A stretch of 64,000 bases of DNA from Streptomyces calvus (GCF_006782915.1 NZ_VCNP01000022.1:50313-114312), one strand, 5' to 3'. Positions 40,881 through 53,466 are shown, counted from the first letter of the stretch. Notes: generated by a model not told the origin, from the letters alone. Numbers and translations are program-made.

Positions 40881-40918
40881 ACGGCCCCGGTGCCGTACCT
40901 CACATGCACCGGGGCCGT
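40881..40918. terminator. strong terminator between Ldt and enoyl-CoA hydratase genes
   Basis: A perfect 13-bp stem, ACGGCCCCGGTGC / GCACCGGGGCCGT, with a 12-nt loop. It lies upstream of the hydratase start and 17 bp from the Ldt stop (40935), so it terminates Ldt transcription. Confidence 0.85.
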
Positions 40919-40934
40919 ACGCGTCGTGCGGGGG

Positions 40935-42167
40935 TTACGCCTTCCACTTCTCCCAGGACATGTTCCAGCCGTTGAGGCCGTTGTCCGGGGCGATGACGGC
41001 GTCGTCGGAGTTCTTGACCTCCACCACGTCACCCAGCAGCGAGTTGTCGAAGAACCAGGCCGCCGGTGCCTTCTCGTCCCAGCCGCCGCGCACGTCGCGC
41101 AGGCCGATGCAGCCGTGGCTGGCGTTGCGGTTGCCGAAGGCGTCGCCGCCCCAGTAGTTGCCGTGGATGAAGGTGCCGGAGGTGCTCAGGCGCATGGCGT
41201 GCGGGACGTCCTTGATGTCGTACTCGCCGCCGTAGCCGACCGTCTCGCCGTTCATCCGGGTCACCGGCAGCCGCTCGCTGATGACCATCTTGCCGTTCCA
41301 GGTCTCGTAGCCGGGTGCGCCGGTGGTGACCGGGATGGTCCTGACGACCTTGCCGTCCCGCACGACCTTCATGGTGAGCTTCTTGGCGTCGACGACGGAG
41401 ATCTGCTCGCGGCCGATGGTGAAGGAAACGGTCTTGGACTGCTCGCCATAGACGCCCGGGCGGCCCTCGACGCCGTCGAGGTCGAGGTCGACGGTGACCT
41501 TGGTGCCGGCCTTCCAGTACTTCTCCGGGCGGAAGTCGAGGCGGTCGTTGCCGAACCAGTGGCCCTCGACCTCGACGGCCGGTTCGGTGGTGATGCGGAT
41601 GGCCTTCTCGACGTCACCGGGGTTGGTGATCCCGCGGGTGAAGCGGAGCGAGAACGGCATTCCGACGCCGACCTTCGATCCGTCCTCCGGTGTGAAGTGG
41701 CCGATGAAGGTGTTCTTCGGCGTCAGCGTGGTGAAGGTGGAGTCCTCGGCCGCGGTGCGGCCCTCGGAGTCCTTGGCGACCGCGTGCACCGTGTACGTGG
41801 TGGAGGCGGCCAGGTGGGTCGACGGCGTCCAGGAGGCGCCGTCGCCGGATATCTTCCCCGGTATCTTCTCGCCGTCCCGGTCCTTGACGACGACCTCGGT
41901 CAGTTCCCCCTTGGCGGCGGTCACCTTCAGCGCGCCGCTCGTCTCGACGGACTTGGCGCCGTCCTCGGGCGCGATGCCCACCACGGCCTCGGACTGCTTG
42001 CTCCGCGCGGCCGTGGAGTCCTTGTCCCCGCCCTTGCCGTCCCCCGGCGCGGATCCCCCGCCGCCGCAGGCGGTGACCGCCAGCATCACGCCGAGCGCCA
42101 GCGCCGCCAGCCTCCGGCCGGTCCTCCCCCGCGCGCCGCCCCGCGCCGCCCCCGATATCGGCCCCAT
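40935..42167 (-). CDS. L,D-transpeptidase lipoprotein (paralogue 1)
   Basis: A 410-residue YkuD-domain protein that makes 3-3 peptidoglycan crosslinks. ATG 42167 follows AGGGGAG; a lipobox LAVTAC places lipid on Cys34. Two Ig-like domains follow (KSVETSGALKVTAAKGELTE; IGHFTPEDGSKVGVGMPFSL), then the catalytic domain with HGNYWGGDAFGNRN and SHGCIGLRD, nucleophile Cys353. It lies in tandem with a paralogue. A longer in-frame N-terminus to 42254 is possible but less likely. Confidence 0.9.
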   Translation of the reverse strand: MGPISGAARGGARGRTGRRLAALALGVMLAVTACGGGGSAPGDGKGGDKDSTAARSKQSEAVVGIAPEDGAKSVETSGALKVTAAKGELTEVVVKDRDGEKIPGKISGDGASWTPSTHLAASTTYTVHAVAKDSEGRTAAEDSTFTTLTPKNTFIGHFTPEDGSKVGVGMPFSLRFTRGITNPGDVEKAIRITTEPAVEVEGHWFGNDRLDFRPEKYWKAGTKVTVDLDLDGVEGRPGVYGEQSKTVSFTIGREQISVVDAKKLTMKVVRDGKVVRTIPVTTGAPGYETWNGKMVISERLPVTRMNGETVGYGGEYDIKDVPHAMRLSTSGTFIHGNYWGGDAFGNRNASHGCIGLRDVRGGWDEKAPAAWFFDNSLLGDVVEVKNSDDAVIAPDNGLNGWNMSWEKWKA

Positions 42168-42323
42168 GTTCAACTTGCTCTCCCCTCGGCGGGCCCGGCC
42201 TGGCCCGGCCCGCGCCCCCGCGCGCCCCTCGCGCGCACGGCGCATAGTAACCACAGGCCAGGGACGTCGGACACGACTGGTTTGTCACCGTTCCGTTCCA
42301 ACTCTTCCCGGCCCGCCGGGAGA

Positions 42324-43544
42324 TCACTTCACTGCGGAGCCCGCCTTCCACTTCCGCCAGTTCATGTTCCAGCCACCGAGGCCGTTGTCGGCGGCGACCT
42401 GCTCGTCGCGGCTGTTGACGACCTCGACGACGTCACCGACGAGAGAGCGGTCGAAGAACCAGCCCGCCGGGGTGTCCGCGCCGCCGCCCTTCACGTCGCG
42501 CAGGCCGACGCAGCCGTGGCTGACGTTGCTGCGGCCGAACACCTCCGCGTCGGCCCAGTAGTTGCCGTGCAGGAAGGTGCCGGAGTCGGTCAGGCGGATG
42601 GCGTGCGGGACGTCGGGGATGTCGTACTCGCCGCCGAAGCCGACCGTGCGGCTGTCCATGCGGGTGACCTCGAGCATCTCGGTGATCACCATCTTGCCGT
42701 TGTAGGTGGGGGTCTTGCGCGCGCCGGCCGTGACCGGCACGGTGGCCAGCAGCTCCCCGTCCCGGCGCACCCGCATGGTGTGCCGGGCGGCGTCGACCAC
42801 CGAGACCTGGCTGCGGCCGACGGTGAAGGTGAAGGTGCGGTCCTGGAGGCCGTAGACGCCCGGGGCGCCCTCGATGTCGCGCAGCCGCAGGTCGACGGTG
42901 ACGCGGGTGCCCGGCTTCCAGTAGTGCTCGGGGCGGAAGTCCAGGCGGGAGCCGCCGAACCAGTGCGGGCGGATCTCCACGGCGGGGCGGGCGGTGACCC
43001 GGACGGCGCGTTCCACGGCGGCGCGGTGGACGATCTTCCGGTTGAACTCCAGGGAGACGATCATCCCGGTGCCCACGGTGGAGCGGTCCTCCGGGGCGAC
43101 GTAGCCGATGAAGCGTTCCGCCGGGACATGGGTGGTGAAGGTGGTGTGCCGGGCGGAGCGGCGGCCGTCGCCGTCCACGGCCACCGCGTCGACGGTGTAC
43201 TTGGCGGCCAGCGCCAGCCGTGCGTCGTCGGGCCGCCAGGTCCGTCCGTCGGCGGAGATCCGCCCGGGGACCGGGGACTCCCGCGCGTCGCGGGAGACGA
43301 CGACCTCCACCGACTCCAGCCGCCCGTCCGGCACCCGCACCCGCAGCCCGGCGTCGGGCCGGACGTCCTTGCTGCCGTCGCCGGGCGCGACACGGATGTG
43401 CTCCCCGCCGCCCGGGGGCCCGAACGCCCCGCCCACCGAGCCGTCCGCGGCACAGCCGGCGGCTCCGCTCAGCAGTCCTGCCCATGTCACTACGGCGGCC
43501 AGCGCGGCCCTCGCGCGCCGTGCGCGCCCTTGTACGTACCTCAC
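42324..43544 (-). CDS. L,D-transpeptidase lipoprotein (paralogue 2)
   Basis: A 406-residue Ldt of the same layout as its neighbour: a lipobox-like GAAGC near residue 25-29, Ig-like domains (ESVEVVVSRDARESPVPG; YVAPEDRSTVGTGMIVSL), then HGNYWADAEVFGRSN and SHGCVGLRD with nucleophile Cys345. GTG 43544 is the best start; its RBS is weak. It is divergent from glgX. Confidence 0.9.
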   Translation of the reverse strand: MRYVQGRARRARAALAAVVTWAGLLSGAAGCAADGSVGGAFGPPGGGEHIRVAPGDGSKDVRPDAGLRVRVPDGRLESVEVVVSRDARESPVPGRISADGRTWRPDDARLALAAKYTVDAVAVDGDGRRSARHTTFTTHVPAERFIGYVAPEDRSTVGTGMIVSLEFNRKIVHRAAVERAVRVTARPAVEIRPHWFGGSRLDFRPEHYWKPGTRVTVDLRLRDIEGAPGVYGLQDRTFTFTVGRSQVSVVDAARHTMRVRRDGELLATVPVTAGARKTPTYNGKMVITEMLEVTRMDSRTVGFGGEYDIPDVPHAIRLTDSGTFLHGNYWADAEVFGRSNVSHGCVGLRDVKGGGADTPAGWFFDRSLVGDVVEVVNSRDEQVAADNGLGGWNMNWRKWKAGSAVK

Positions 43545-43733
43545 GCGGTACCCAACGACCGGTCTCGCCCCGGGCAACGACCATGCCGCCCCCTGGCGGA
43601 ACGTGAGTGCGAGGCACGCCCTGGGCAGAACAGTGGGGAGGACGACGCGCCGGGGAGCCGCGGCCGGAGCCGGGACACCGGGCCCTGCACCCCTGTCCGC
43701 CGTCGTCCCCCACGAGCCGCGGGAGGCTGACAG

Positions 43734-46010
<2,277 letters not shown>

Positions 46011-46017
46011 ACGCGGG

Positions 46018-46052
46018 GCGTGCGCGGGTACGGAGGTCGACCCGGCGCACGC
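46018..46052 (+). terminator. terminator after glgX
   Basis: GCGTGCGC-GGGT pairs with ACCC-G-GCGCACGC over a 10-nt loop, 8 nt after the glgX stop; one G is bulged. Confidence 0.55.
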
Positions 46053-46173
46053 GCGCGTAGGACGGCCCGTCGTGTGCGCCGGGCGTACGCGCAGGTCGTA
46101 GGACCGGCGGACGAGGTGGAACCGGTCAAAACTCGGTGGGCAGTGTCAGTGGCGAACCGTAGGCTCGCTGCTG

Positions 46174-48030
46174 ATGTCCACCACACCTGACGCCCCGGAA
46201 CCCCGCTCCGCCGTGCGCAGCCTGCTGCGGCTGTGGCCCTATGTGCGGCCCGTGCGGGCGCGGTTGTTCACCGCCGCGTTCATCGCGATCGTCGCCTCCT
46301 GCATCGGGCTGGTCATCCCGCTCGTCCTGAAGTGGATGGTGGACGGCCCGGTCGCCGACCGGGACCCGGCGGGGGTCTGGCTCGGCGCGCTGTACCTGCT
46401 GCTGCTCGGGCTCGCGGAGGCGCTGCTGTTCGGGCTGCGGCGCTGGCTGGTGGCCCGGCCGCTGTCGCGCGTCGAGGCGGAGATGCGGGCCGACCTGTAC
46501 CGGCACCTGCAGCGGCTGCCCATCGCCTTCCACGACCGCTGGCCGTCGGGCCAGTTGCTGTCCCGGGCGACCACGGACCTGATGCTGCTGCGCATGTTCC
46601 TCGCCTTCCCGCTGACCTTCCTGCTGGTCAACGGAGTGACGATCGTCGTCGGCGTGGTCATCATGCTGGTCCAGGACTGGACGCTGGGGCTGGTCGTCCT
46701 GGTGCCCGCCGTGCCGGTGCTCCTCACCTGCGTCGTCTTCGAGAAGAAGTACTCCGGCGCGGCGCGGCGGGCGCAGGACCAGGTGGGCGACCTGACCACG
46801 GTGGTCGAGGAGAGCGTCCTCGGCATCCGCATCATCAAGGGCTTCGGACGGCACCGGAGCCAGGCGCGGGCGTTCCGGGAGCTGTCCGGGAAGCTGCGGG
46901 GGACGGAACTGCACAAGGCCCGGCTGCTGGCCACCATCCTCGGCGTCATCGTCACGCTCCCGGAGCTGGCGATCGGGGCGGCGCTGGTGCTGGGGGCCGT
47001 GCGGGTGGCGGACGGGTCGCTGTCCGCGGGCACCCTGGTGGCGTTCCTGTCCACGGCACTGGCGCTGCGCTGGCCGGTGGACTCGATCGGCTTCCTGCTG
47101 GCGATGAGCCAGGAGGCGGCCACGGCCACCGAGCGGTACTTCGAAGTGATGGACGCCGAGCCGGAGTCCGGGACGAAGTCCGGGACGAAGTCCGGGACGG
47201 AGTCCGGGACGAGGTCCGGGACGGAGTCCAGGAAGGGCGGGGCCGGGTCGGGCGGCCCGGCGGCGCGCGGCGCGTCAGCGGACGGCCTGCGGTTCGAGAA
47301 CGTCAGCTTCCGGTACCCGGACGCGCCCGCCGGGTCCCCGCCGGTGCTGGACCGCATCGACCTGCACATCCGTCCCGGTGAGTCGCTCGCGCTCGTCGGG
47401 GCCACCGGCAGCGGGAAGACCACGCTCACCGCGCTCGTGCCGCGCCTGCACGAGGTCACCTCGGGACGGATCACCCTCGACGGGGCGGACATCACCGGCA
47501 TGTCCCGTCGGGAGCTGCGCTCCAGGGTCGCCGTCGCCTTCGAGGAACCCACGCTGTTCTCGGCGAGCGTCGAGGAGAACGTGCTGATGGGCGGCGGCGA
47601 CGGCACCGAGGACCTGGAGCGGGCGCTCGGTGTGGCGCAGGCCGGCTTCGTGCACGCGCTGCCGCAGGGCGTGCACACCCAGGTCGGCGAACAGGGGCTG
47701 AGCCTCTCCGGCGGGCAGCGGCAGCGTCTCGCGCTGGCCCGGGCGGTGGTCGGTCGGCCCGGCTTCCTGGTCCTGGACGACCCGCTGTCCGCGCTGGACG
47801 TGCACACCGAGGCCGCGGTCGAGGCCGCCCTGCGCCGGGTGCTCGCGGACACCACGGCCCTCATCGTGGCGCACCGCCCGTCCACCGTCCTGCTCGCCGA
47901 CCGCGTCGCCCTGCTGTCCGGCGGCCGGATCACCGCGGTCGGCACCCATCACGAACTGCTGCGCACCAGCCCCGAGTACGCCCACCTGATGTCCGGCGAC
48001 CCGGCGGGGGAACAGGAGGACCAGCGATGA
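46174..48030 (+). CDS. half-ABC exporter (pair 1, subunit with degenerate catalytic site)
   Basis: A 618-residue membrane-ATPase fusion: six transmembrane helices then a nucleotide-binding domain. Walker A GATGSGKTT, signature LSLSGGQRQR and Walker B FLVLDDPLSALD are present, but the catalytic Glu after Walker B is Asp (LDD). The domain linker has six 12-bp repeats coding SGTK/SGTE-type residues. Its TGA overlaps the ATG of the next exporter gene by 4 bp. The substrate is unknown. Confidence 0.93.
   Translation: MSTTPDAPEPRSAVRSLLRLWPYVRPVRARLFTAAFIAIVASCIGLVIPLVLKWMVDGPVADRDPAGVWLGALYLLLLGLAEALLFGLRRWLVARPLSRVEAEMRADLYRHLQRLPIAFHDRWPSGQLLSRATTDLMLLRMFLAFPLTFLLVNGVTIVVGVVIMLVQDWTLGLVVLVPAVPVLLTCVVFEKKYSGAARRAQDQVGDLTTVVEESVLGIRIIKGFGRHRSQARAFRELSGKLRGTELHKARLLATILGVIVTLPELAIGAALVLGAVRVADGSLSAGTLVAFLSTALALRWPVDSIGFLLAMSQEAATATERYFEVMDAEPESGTKSGTKSGTESGTRSGTESRKGGAGSGGPAARGASADGLRFENVSFRYPDAPAGSPPVLDRIDLHIRPGESLALVGATGSGKTTLTALVPRLHEVTSGRITLDGADITGMSRRELRSRVAVAFEEPTLFSASVEENVLMGGGDGTEDLERALGVAQAGFVHALPQGVHTQVGEQGLSLSGGQRQRLALARAVVGRPGFLVLDDPLSALDVHTEAAVEAALRRVLADTTALIVAHRPSTVLLADRVALLSGGRITAVGTHHELLRTSPEYAHLMSGDPAGEQEDQR
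47164..47235 (+). repeat. 12-bp in-frame tandem repeat in ABC exporter linker
   Basis: Six copies of GAGTCCGGGACG (variants AAG-, AGG-) encode ESGT/KSGT/RSGT repeats between the membrane and nucleotide-binding domains. Confidence 0.92.
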
Positions 48031-49877
48031 CGGCGGCCACCACCGCACCCGCCCAGGACGAGGACGACGACCGGACACCGGCGTCCGGCGACCCCTTCGA
48101 CCAGGACCAGCTGCCCACGCCCCCGGGCGCCACCGGCGCGCTGCTGCGCTCCCTGCTCGCGCCGATGCGCGCCCGGGTCGCGGTCACCGCGCTGTTCCTG
48201 CTGCTCCAGCAGGCCGCCGTGCAGGCCGGCCCGCTGCTGGTGGCGTACGCCATCGACCGGGCGGTGCCCGCGTTCCGCGGCGACGACCACGGGCCGCTGA
48301 TCGCGGTGGCGGTGGGCTATCTGCTGTGCGCGGCGGCGGCCGGGACGCTGCAGTACGCGTTCGTCACCGCCTCCGCCCGGGTCAGCCAGGACGTGCTGCT
48401 CGATCTGCGCGGCCGGATCTTCCGCCACGCGCAGGCGCTCAGCGTCGACTTCCACGAGCGGTACACCTCGGGCCGGCTCATCTCCCGTTCCACCACCGAC
48501 GTCGAGTCGCTGCGGGAACTGCTGGAGGAGGGCCTGCAGGAACTGGTGATGGTGATCCTGTCCGCCGTCTACATCTCGGTGCTGCTGCTCTGGCTGGACC
48601 TGGGGCTGGGCGCGGTGGCGGTGGCGTCGTTCGTGCCGCTGTACGCGCTCGTGCGGTCGTACCGGCGGCGGGCGGGTCGGGTGTACCGCAGGCGCTCGAC
48701 CGCGATCGCGGCGGTGATCGTGAAGTTCGTCGAGACGATGAACGGCATCCGGCCGGTGCGCGCCTTCCGCCGGGAGGACGTCAACGACGCCGAGTTCCGG
48801 GTGCTGAACCGGCGCCACGAACGCACCAACGGCGACGCGCTGCTGGAGATGGCCCGCTATGTCGTGGGCTCCCGGGTCACCGCCAACACGACCGTCGCGC
48901 TGATCGTGCTGTGGGGCGCCTACCGGGTGGCGGACGGGACGCTGGCGCTCGGTGTGCTGGCGGCGGCGGTGCTGTACCTGCGGCGGCTGTACGACCCGAT
49001 CGACCGGCTGGGGATGTTCCTCAACTCCGCCCAGTCGGCGGGGGCGTCGCTGGAGAAGATCGCCGGGCTGCTGGCGCAGACCCCGTCGGTGCCCGAACCC
49101 GAGGCGCCCCGGGAGCTTCCCGCGCGGCGGCCCGAGCACCCGGGCCGCGAGGTGGTCTTCGACGGCGTCCGGTTCGCCTACCGCACCGGCGGCGAGGTGC
49201 TGCCCCGCTTCGACCTGACCCTGCCCGCCGGGCAGACCGTCGCGGTCGTCGGCTCGACCGGCGCGGGCAAGTCGACGCTGGCCAAGCTGCTCGCCCGGTT
49301 CTACGACCCCAGCGACGGCCGGGTGCTGCTCGACGACGTGGACCTGCGCGACCTCACGGGCCGCGATCTGCGGCGCGAGGTGGTGATGGTGACGCAGGAG
49401 GCGTTCCTGTTCTCCGGCACGGTCGCCGAGAACATCTCGATCGGACGGCCGGACGCCACCCGGGCGGAGATCGAGCAGGCGGCGAAGGAGATCGGCGCGC
49501 ACGACTTCATCGCCGCCCTGCCCGACGGCTACGACACCGACGTGCGCAAGCGCGGCGGCCGCATCTCGGCCGGTCAGCGCCAACTGGTCGCGTTCGCGCG
49601 GGCGCTGCTCGCGGATCCGGCGGTGCTGATCCTGGACGAGGCGACCAGTTCGCTGGACGTCCCCGGTGAGCGGGCGGTGCAGCGGGCCATGGCGACGGTG
49701 CTGAAGGGGCGCACGGCGGTGGTGATCGCGCACCGGCTGTCGACGGTGGAGATCGCCGACCGGGTCCTGGTGATGGAGCACGGGCGGGTCGTGGAGGACG
49801 GCCCTCCGGCCGAACTGATCGCCGGCACGGGCCGGTTCGCCGATCTGCACCGGGCCTGGCGGGACAGTCTGGCGTAG
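48027..49877 (+). CDS. half-ABC exporter (pair 1, catalytic subunit)
   Basis: A 616-residue six-helix exporter with a canonical nucleotide-binding domain: Walker [11 protein letters not shown]-loop VMVTQEAF, Walker [14 protein letters not shown]-switch VVIAHRLST. The signature is ISAGQRQ rather than LSGGQ. Coupled by 4 bp to the upstream gene, with which it probably forms a heterodimer, the degenerate site combining subunit 1 (LDD) and this ISAGQ. Confidence 0.94.
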   Translation: MTAATTAPAQDEDDDRTPASGDPFDQDQLPTPPGATGALLRSLLAPMRARVAVTALFLLLQQAAVQAGPLLVAYAIDRAVPAFRGDDHGPLIAVAVGYLLCAAAAGTLQYAFVTASARVSQDVLLDLRGRIFRHAQALSVDFHERYTSGRLISRSTTDVESLRELLEEGLQELVMVILSAVYISVLLLWLDLGLGAVAVASFVPLYALVRSYRRRAGRVYRRRSTAIAAVIVKFVETMNGIRPVRAFRREDVNDAEFRVLNRRHERTNGDALLEMARYVVGSRVTANTTVALIVLWGAYRVADGTLALGVLAAAVLYLRRLYDPIDRLGMFLNSAQSAGASLEKIAGLLAQTPSVPEPEAPRELPARRPEHPGREVVFDGVRFAYRTGGEVLPRFDLTLPAGQTVAVVGSTGAGKSTLAKLLARFYDPSDGRVLLDDVDLRDLTGRDLRREVVMVTQEAFLFSGTVAENISIGRPDATRAEIEQAAKEIGAHDFIAALPDGYDTDVRKRGGRISAGQRQLVAFARALLADPAVLILDEATSSLDVPGERAVQRAMATVLKGRTAVVIAHRLSTVEIADRVLVMEHGRVVEDGPPAELIAGTGRFADLHRAWRDSLA

Positions 49878-49906
49878 CCGCCGGGGACGGCGCGGGAGGG
49901 GGACGG

Positions 49907-51676
49907 ATGATCGACGCCTACGAGGATCCCGGTACGCCGGACGGCCGGAGCGGGGCCCGCTATCTGTGGTGGCTGGTGCGGCGGCAGCCGGGGCGGTGTG
50001 CGGCGGGGACGGTGTTCAGCGGTGTGTGGATGGTGCTGCTGGCGGTGACGCCGTATCTGATGTCCCGGGCGCTGGACGACGGGCTGGCACCGGGCGACAT
50101 GGGCGCGCTGGCCGGCTGGACCGGCGCGCTGTTCGCGGTGAACGGGCTCAACGCCTGGCTGGGCATCATGCGGCACCGCACGATGACCCGGGTGCGGATG
50201 GACGCCAACTTCCGCACGGTGAAGGTGGTCGTCGGGCAGACGGTGCGGCTCGGTGCCTCGCTGCGGCGGCGGGCCGGTGCCGGGGAGGTCGTCACCATCG
50301 GCGTGGGTGACGTGCAGGTGATCGCCACTGCCCTGACGGTCGTCGGGCCGGGCGTCGGCGCGGTGGTGGCCTACCTCGTGGTGGCCGCGCTGCTGCTGGC
50401 GGTGTCGCCGCTGCTGGCGGGCGTGGTGCTGCTCGGGGTGCCGGTGATCGGCGTCGTGGTCGGGCCGCTGGCGGGGCGGTTGCGCGGCGCGGAGGCGGAC
50501 TACCGGGAGCGGCAGGGTGTGCTGACCGCGCGGATCGGTGATCTGGCGGGCGGGCTGCGGGTGTTGAGCGGGCTGGGCGGCAAGGGCCTGGTCGCCGAGT
50601 CGTTCCGCCGGGACTCGCGACGGCTGCGGGACCAGGGCTACCGGGTCGGGGCGGTGACCAGCTGGATGCAGGCGCTCGGCGCGGGACTGCCGACGCTGTT
50701 CCTCGCCGGGGTCACCTGGATCGCGGCGCGGCTGGCGGCGCGGGGCGAGATCAGCGTGGGCGAACTGGTGTCGGTGTACGGCTATGTCGCGGTGCTGGTG
50801 TGGCCGGTGATGTTCCTCATCGAGTGCGGTCAGTACCTGAGCCGGGGCGTGGTGGCCGCCGGGCGGGTGACGGACCTGCTGCGTCTGGAGCCGCCGGACG
50901 ACACGGGCACCGCCGCGCCGCCGGCCGGACCCGCCGTGCTGTACGACCCGGAGTCGGGGGTGCGGGTGCCGCCGGGCCGGCTGACCGCGCTCGCCGCCGC
51001 GCGGCCGGCCGACGCGCTCGCGGTGGTGGACCGTCTCGGCCGGTACGCGCCGTCGGAGGTCACCTGGGGTGGGATCCGGCTGGACGAGATCGCGCCGGCC
51101 CGGGTGCGGGAGCGGATCCTGGTCGCCGACCCCGAGGCCGACCTGTTCGCCGGTCCGCTGCGGGAGGTGGTGGCCGGGCACGGCGAACCGCGCGACGAGG
51201 AGGTGCTGCGCGCGCTGCACGCGGCCGCCGCCGACGACGTCGTGCAGGGCCTGCCCGAGGGGCTGGACTCGGTGGTGACCGCGCAGGGCCGCAGTCTGTC
51301 CGGCGGCCAGCGGCAGCGGGTGCGGCTCGCGCGGGCGTTGCTGGCCGACCCGGAGGTGCTGCTGGCGGTGGAGCCGACCTCGGCGCTGGACGCGCACACC
51401 GAGGCGACGGCCGCCGACCGGCTGCGCGCGGCGCGCCGGGACCGTACGACGGTGCTGGCCACGACCTCGCCGCTGGTGCTGGACCGGGCCGATCTGGTGC
51501 TGTTCCTGGCCGACGGCAAGGTCGTCGCGAGCGGCGGCCACCGCGACCTCCTCGACACCGAGCCGGGCTACCGGGCGCTGGTGACCAGGGACGCCGACGA
51601 GAGTGCCGCAGAGAATGCCGCCGAGAATGCCGCCGGGAGAACCGGCGCGAGCGCCGCCGAGGAGGTCGTGCGATGA
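49907..51676 (+). CDS. half-ABC exporter with non-canonical nucleotide-binding domain (pair 2)
   Basis: A 589-residue six-helix exporter. In its nucleotide-binding domain Walker A is missing (LTALAAARPADALAV in its place), the Q-loop Gln is Asp (LVADPEADLF), Walker B is LLAVEPTSALD and the H-switch His is lost (LATTSPLVL). The signature LSGGQRQRV is intact. It cannot hydrolyse ATP alone but can donate the signature to its partner. Its ATGA overlap couples it to the next gene. The C-terminus has an AAENAAENAA repeat. Confidence 0.94.
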   Translation: MIDAYEDPGTPDGRSGARYLWWLVRRQPGRCAAGTVFSGVWMVLLAVTPYLMSRALDDGLAPGDMGALAGWTGALFAVNGLNAWLGIMRHRTMTRVRMDANFRTVKVVVGQTVRLGASLRRRAGAGEVVTIGVGDVQVIATALTVVGPGVGAVVAYLVVAALLLAVSPLLAGVVLLGVPVIGVVVGPLAGRLRGAEADYRERQGVLTARIGDLAGGLRVLSGLGGKGLVAESFRRDSRRLRDQGYRVGAVTSWMQALGAGLPTLFLAGVTWIAARLAARGEISVGELVSVYGYVAVLVWPVMFLIECGQYLSRGVVAAGRVTDLLRLEPPDDTGTAAPPAGPAVLYDPESGVRVPPGRLTALAAARPADALAVVDRLGRYAPSEVTWGGIRLDEIAPARVRERILVADPEADLFAGPLREVVAGHGEPRDEEVLRALHAAAADDVVQGLPEGLDSVVTAQGRSLSGGQRQRVRLARALLADPEVLLAVEPTSALDAHTEATAADRLRAARRDRTTVLATTSPLVLDRADLVLFLADGKVVASGGHRDLLDTEPGYRALVTRDADESAAENAAENAAGRTGASAAEEVVR

Positions 51677-53466
51677 GCGCGGGGCGGCTGCCGCTGGCCG
51701 GGCCCGCCGACGTGCGCCGGGCCGCGATGGGCCTGGTGCGGGCGGACGGGCGGGCCTTCGCCGCCGTACTGGCGCTGAACGCGCTGGCGGCGGTGGCGGG
51801 TCTGGCCGGGCCCTGGCTGCTGGGGCGGATCGTGGACGAGGTGCGCGGCGGCGCCGGAGTGGCCGTGGTGGACCGGCTGGCGCCGGTCATCCTGCTGTGC
51901 GCGGTCGCCCAGTTGCTGCTGTCCCGCTGGGCCCGCTTCGTGGGACACCGGTTCGGTGAGCGGACGCTGGCGCGGGTGCGGGAGCGGTTCGTGGACCGGG
52001 CGCTGGCGCTGCCCTCGTCGGTGGTGGAGCGGGCCGGCACGGGCGATCTGACGGCGCGGGGGACGGCGGACGTGACCGCCGTGGGGACGACGCTGCGGGA
52101 CGCCGGGCCGGCGCTGCTGGTCAACGCGGTGCAGGCGCTGTTCGTGATGGCCGCGGTCGTCGTGGTGGACCCGCTGCTGGGTGCGCTGGGAGTGCTCTGC
52201 CTCGCTCCGATCTGGGTCGCCGTGCGCTGGTATCTGCGCCCGGCCAGGGGCGCCTACCTGGCGGAGGGCGCGGCCACCTCGGACGTGGCGGAGGTCGTCG
52301 CGTCGACGGCGTCGGGGGCGCGCACGGTGGAGGCGTTCCGGTTGCGGGAGCGGCGGATCCGGGCGTCCCGGGACGCGCTGGAGTCCGCCCGGCGCACCCG
52401 GTTCCGCACCCTGTCGCTGCGCACGGTGTTCTTCCCGGTGGTCGATGTGTCGTACGCCATGCCGGTGGCCGCGGTGCTGCTGGTCGGCGGGTGGCTGCAC
52501 CAGCGGGACGCGGTGAGCCTGGGCGCGGTGGTGACCGCCTCCCTGTACCTGTTGCAGCTGAGCGGCCCGCTGGACGAGGTGCTGTTGCGGGTGGAGCAGT
52601 TGCAGAGCAGCGGCGCCTCCTTCGCGCGGGTGGAGGGGCTGGCCCGGGCGCCGCGCGCGGCACAACGGGGCGACTGCCCGGATCCGGTGGACGACCGGAT
52701 CGACGCGAAGGGCGTGCGGTACGCCTACGACGGCGGCGGTGAGGTGCTGCGCGGGGTCGATCTGACGGTGCGGCCGGGCGAACGGCTGGCCGTGGTGGGC
52801 CCGTCGGGGGCGGGCAAGACCACGCTGAGCCGGCTGCTGGCGGGCGTGGACGCGCCGACGGCGGGGACGGTGACCGTGGGCGGGGTGCCGGTGGCGGATC
52901 TGGACCCGGAGCGGCTGCGCCGCCAGGTGGTGCTGGTCACCCAGGAGCACCACGTGTTCCTGGGCTCGCTGCGCGACAATCTGCGGATCGCCGAACCGGC
53001 GGCCGGGGACGAGGAGTTGTGGGCGGCACTGGCCGTGGTCGGCGCCGACGCGTGGGTGCGGGAGCTGCCGCGGGGCCTGGACACGGAGGTCGGCGAGGCG
53101 GGCTGGACCGCCGACGGCGCGCAGGCGCAGCAACTGGCCCTGGCGCGGGTGGTGCTGGCCGATCCGCACACGCTGATCCTCGACGAGGCCACCGCGCTGC
53201 TCGATCCGACGACCGCCCGGCACACCGAGCGGGCGCTGGCCGCGGTGCTCCGGGGGCGGACCGTGATCGCCGTCGCGCACCGGCTGCACACCGCGCACGA
53301 CGCCGACCGGGTGGCCGTCATGGAGGACGGCCGGCTCACCGAACTCGGTGCGCACGAGGAACTGGTGGCGGCCGGTGGGGCGTACGCGGCGCTGTGGCGG
53401 TCCTGGCACGGTGACCGGCCGGACGACCCGGACGGGAATGCTGAACCGTTCGCATATCGAACGTGA
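51673..53466 (+). CDS. half-ABC exporter, partner with missing signature motif (pair 2)
   Basis: A 597-residue six-helix exporter with intact Walker A (GPSGAGKTT), Q-loop (VTQEHHVF), Walker B (TLILDEATALLD) and H-switch (IAVAHRLHT). The signature is replaced by TADGAQAQQLA. Overlapping the previous gene by 4 bp, it supplies the ATP-binding motifs that partner lacks, so the heterodimer would have one complete and one dead site. Confidence 0.94.
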   Translation: MSAGRLPLAGPADVRRAAMGLVRADGRAFAAVLALNALAAVAGLAGPWLLGRIVDEVRGGAGVAVVDRLAPVILLCAVAQLLLSRWARFVGHRFGERTLARVRERFVDRALALPSSVVERAGTGDLTARGTADVTAVGTTLRDAGPALLVNAVQALFVMAAVVVVDPLLGALGVLCLAPIWVAVRWYLRPARGAYLAEGAATSDVAEVVASTASGARTVEAFRLRERRIRASRDALESARRTRFRTLSLRTVFFPVVDVSYAMPVAAVLLVGGWLHQRDAVSLGAVVTASLYLLQLSGPLDEVLLRVEQLQSSGASFARVEGLARAPRAAQRGDCPDPVDDRIDAKGVRYAYDGGGEVLRGVDLTVRPGERLAVVGPSGAGKTTLSRLLAGVDAPTAGTVTVGGVPVADLDPERLRRQVVLVTQEHHVFLGSLRDNLRIAEPAAGDEELWAALAVVGADAWVRELPRGLDTEVGEAGWTADGAQAQQLALARVVLADPHTLILDEATALLDPTTARHTERALAAVLRGRTVIAVAHRLHTAHDADRVAVMEDGRLTELGAHEELVAAGGAYAALWRSWHGDRPDDPDGNAEPFAYRT

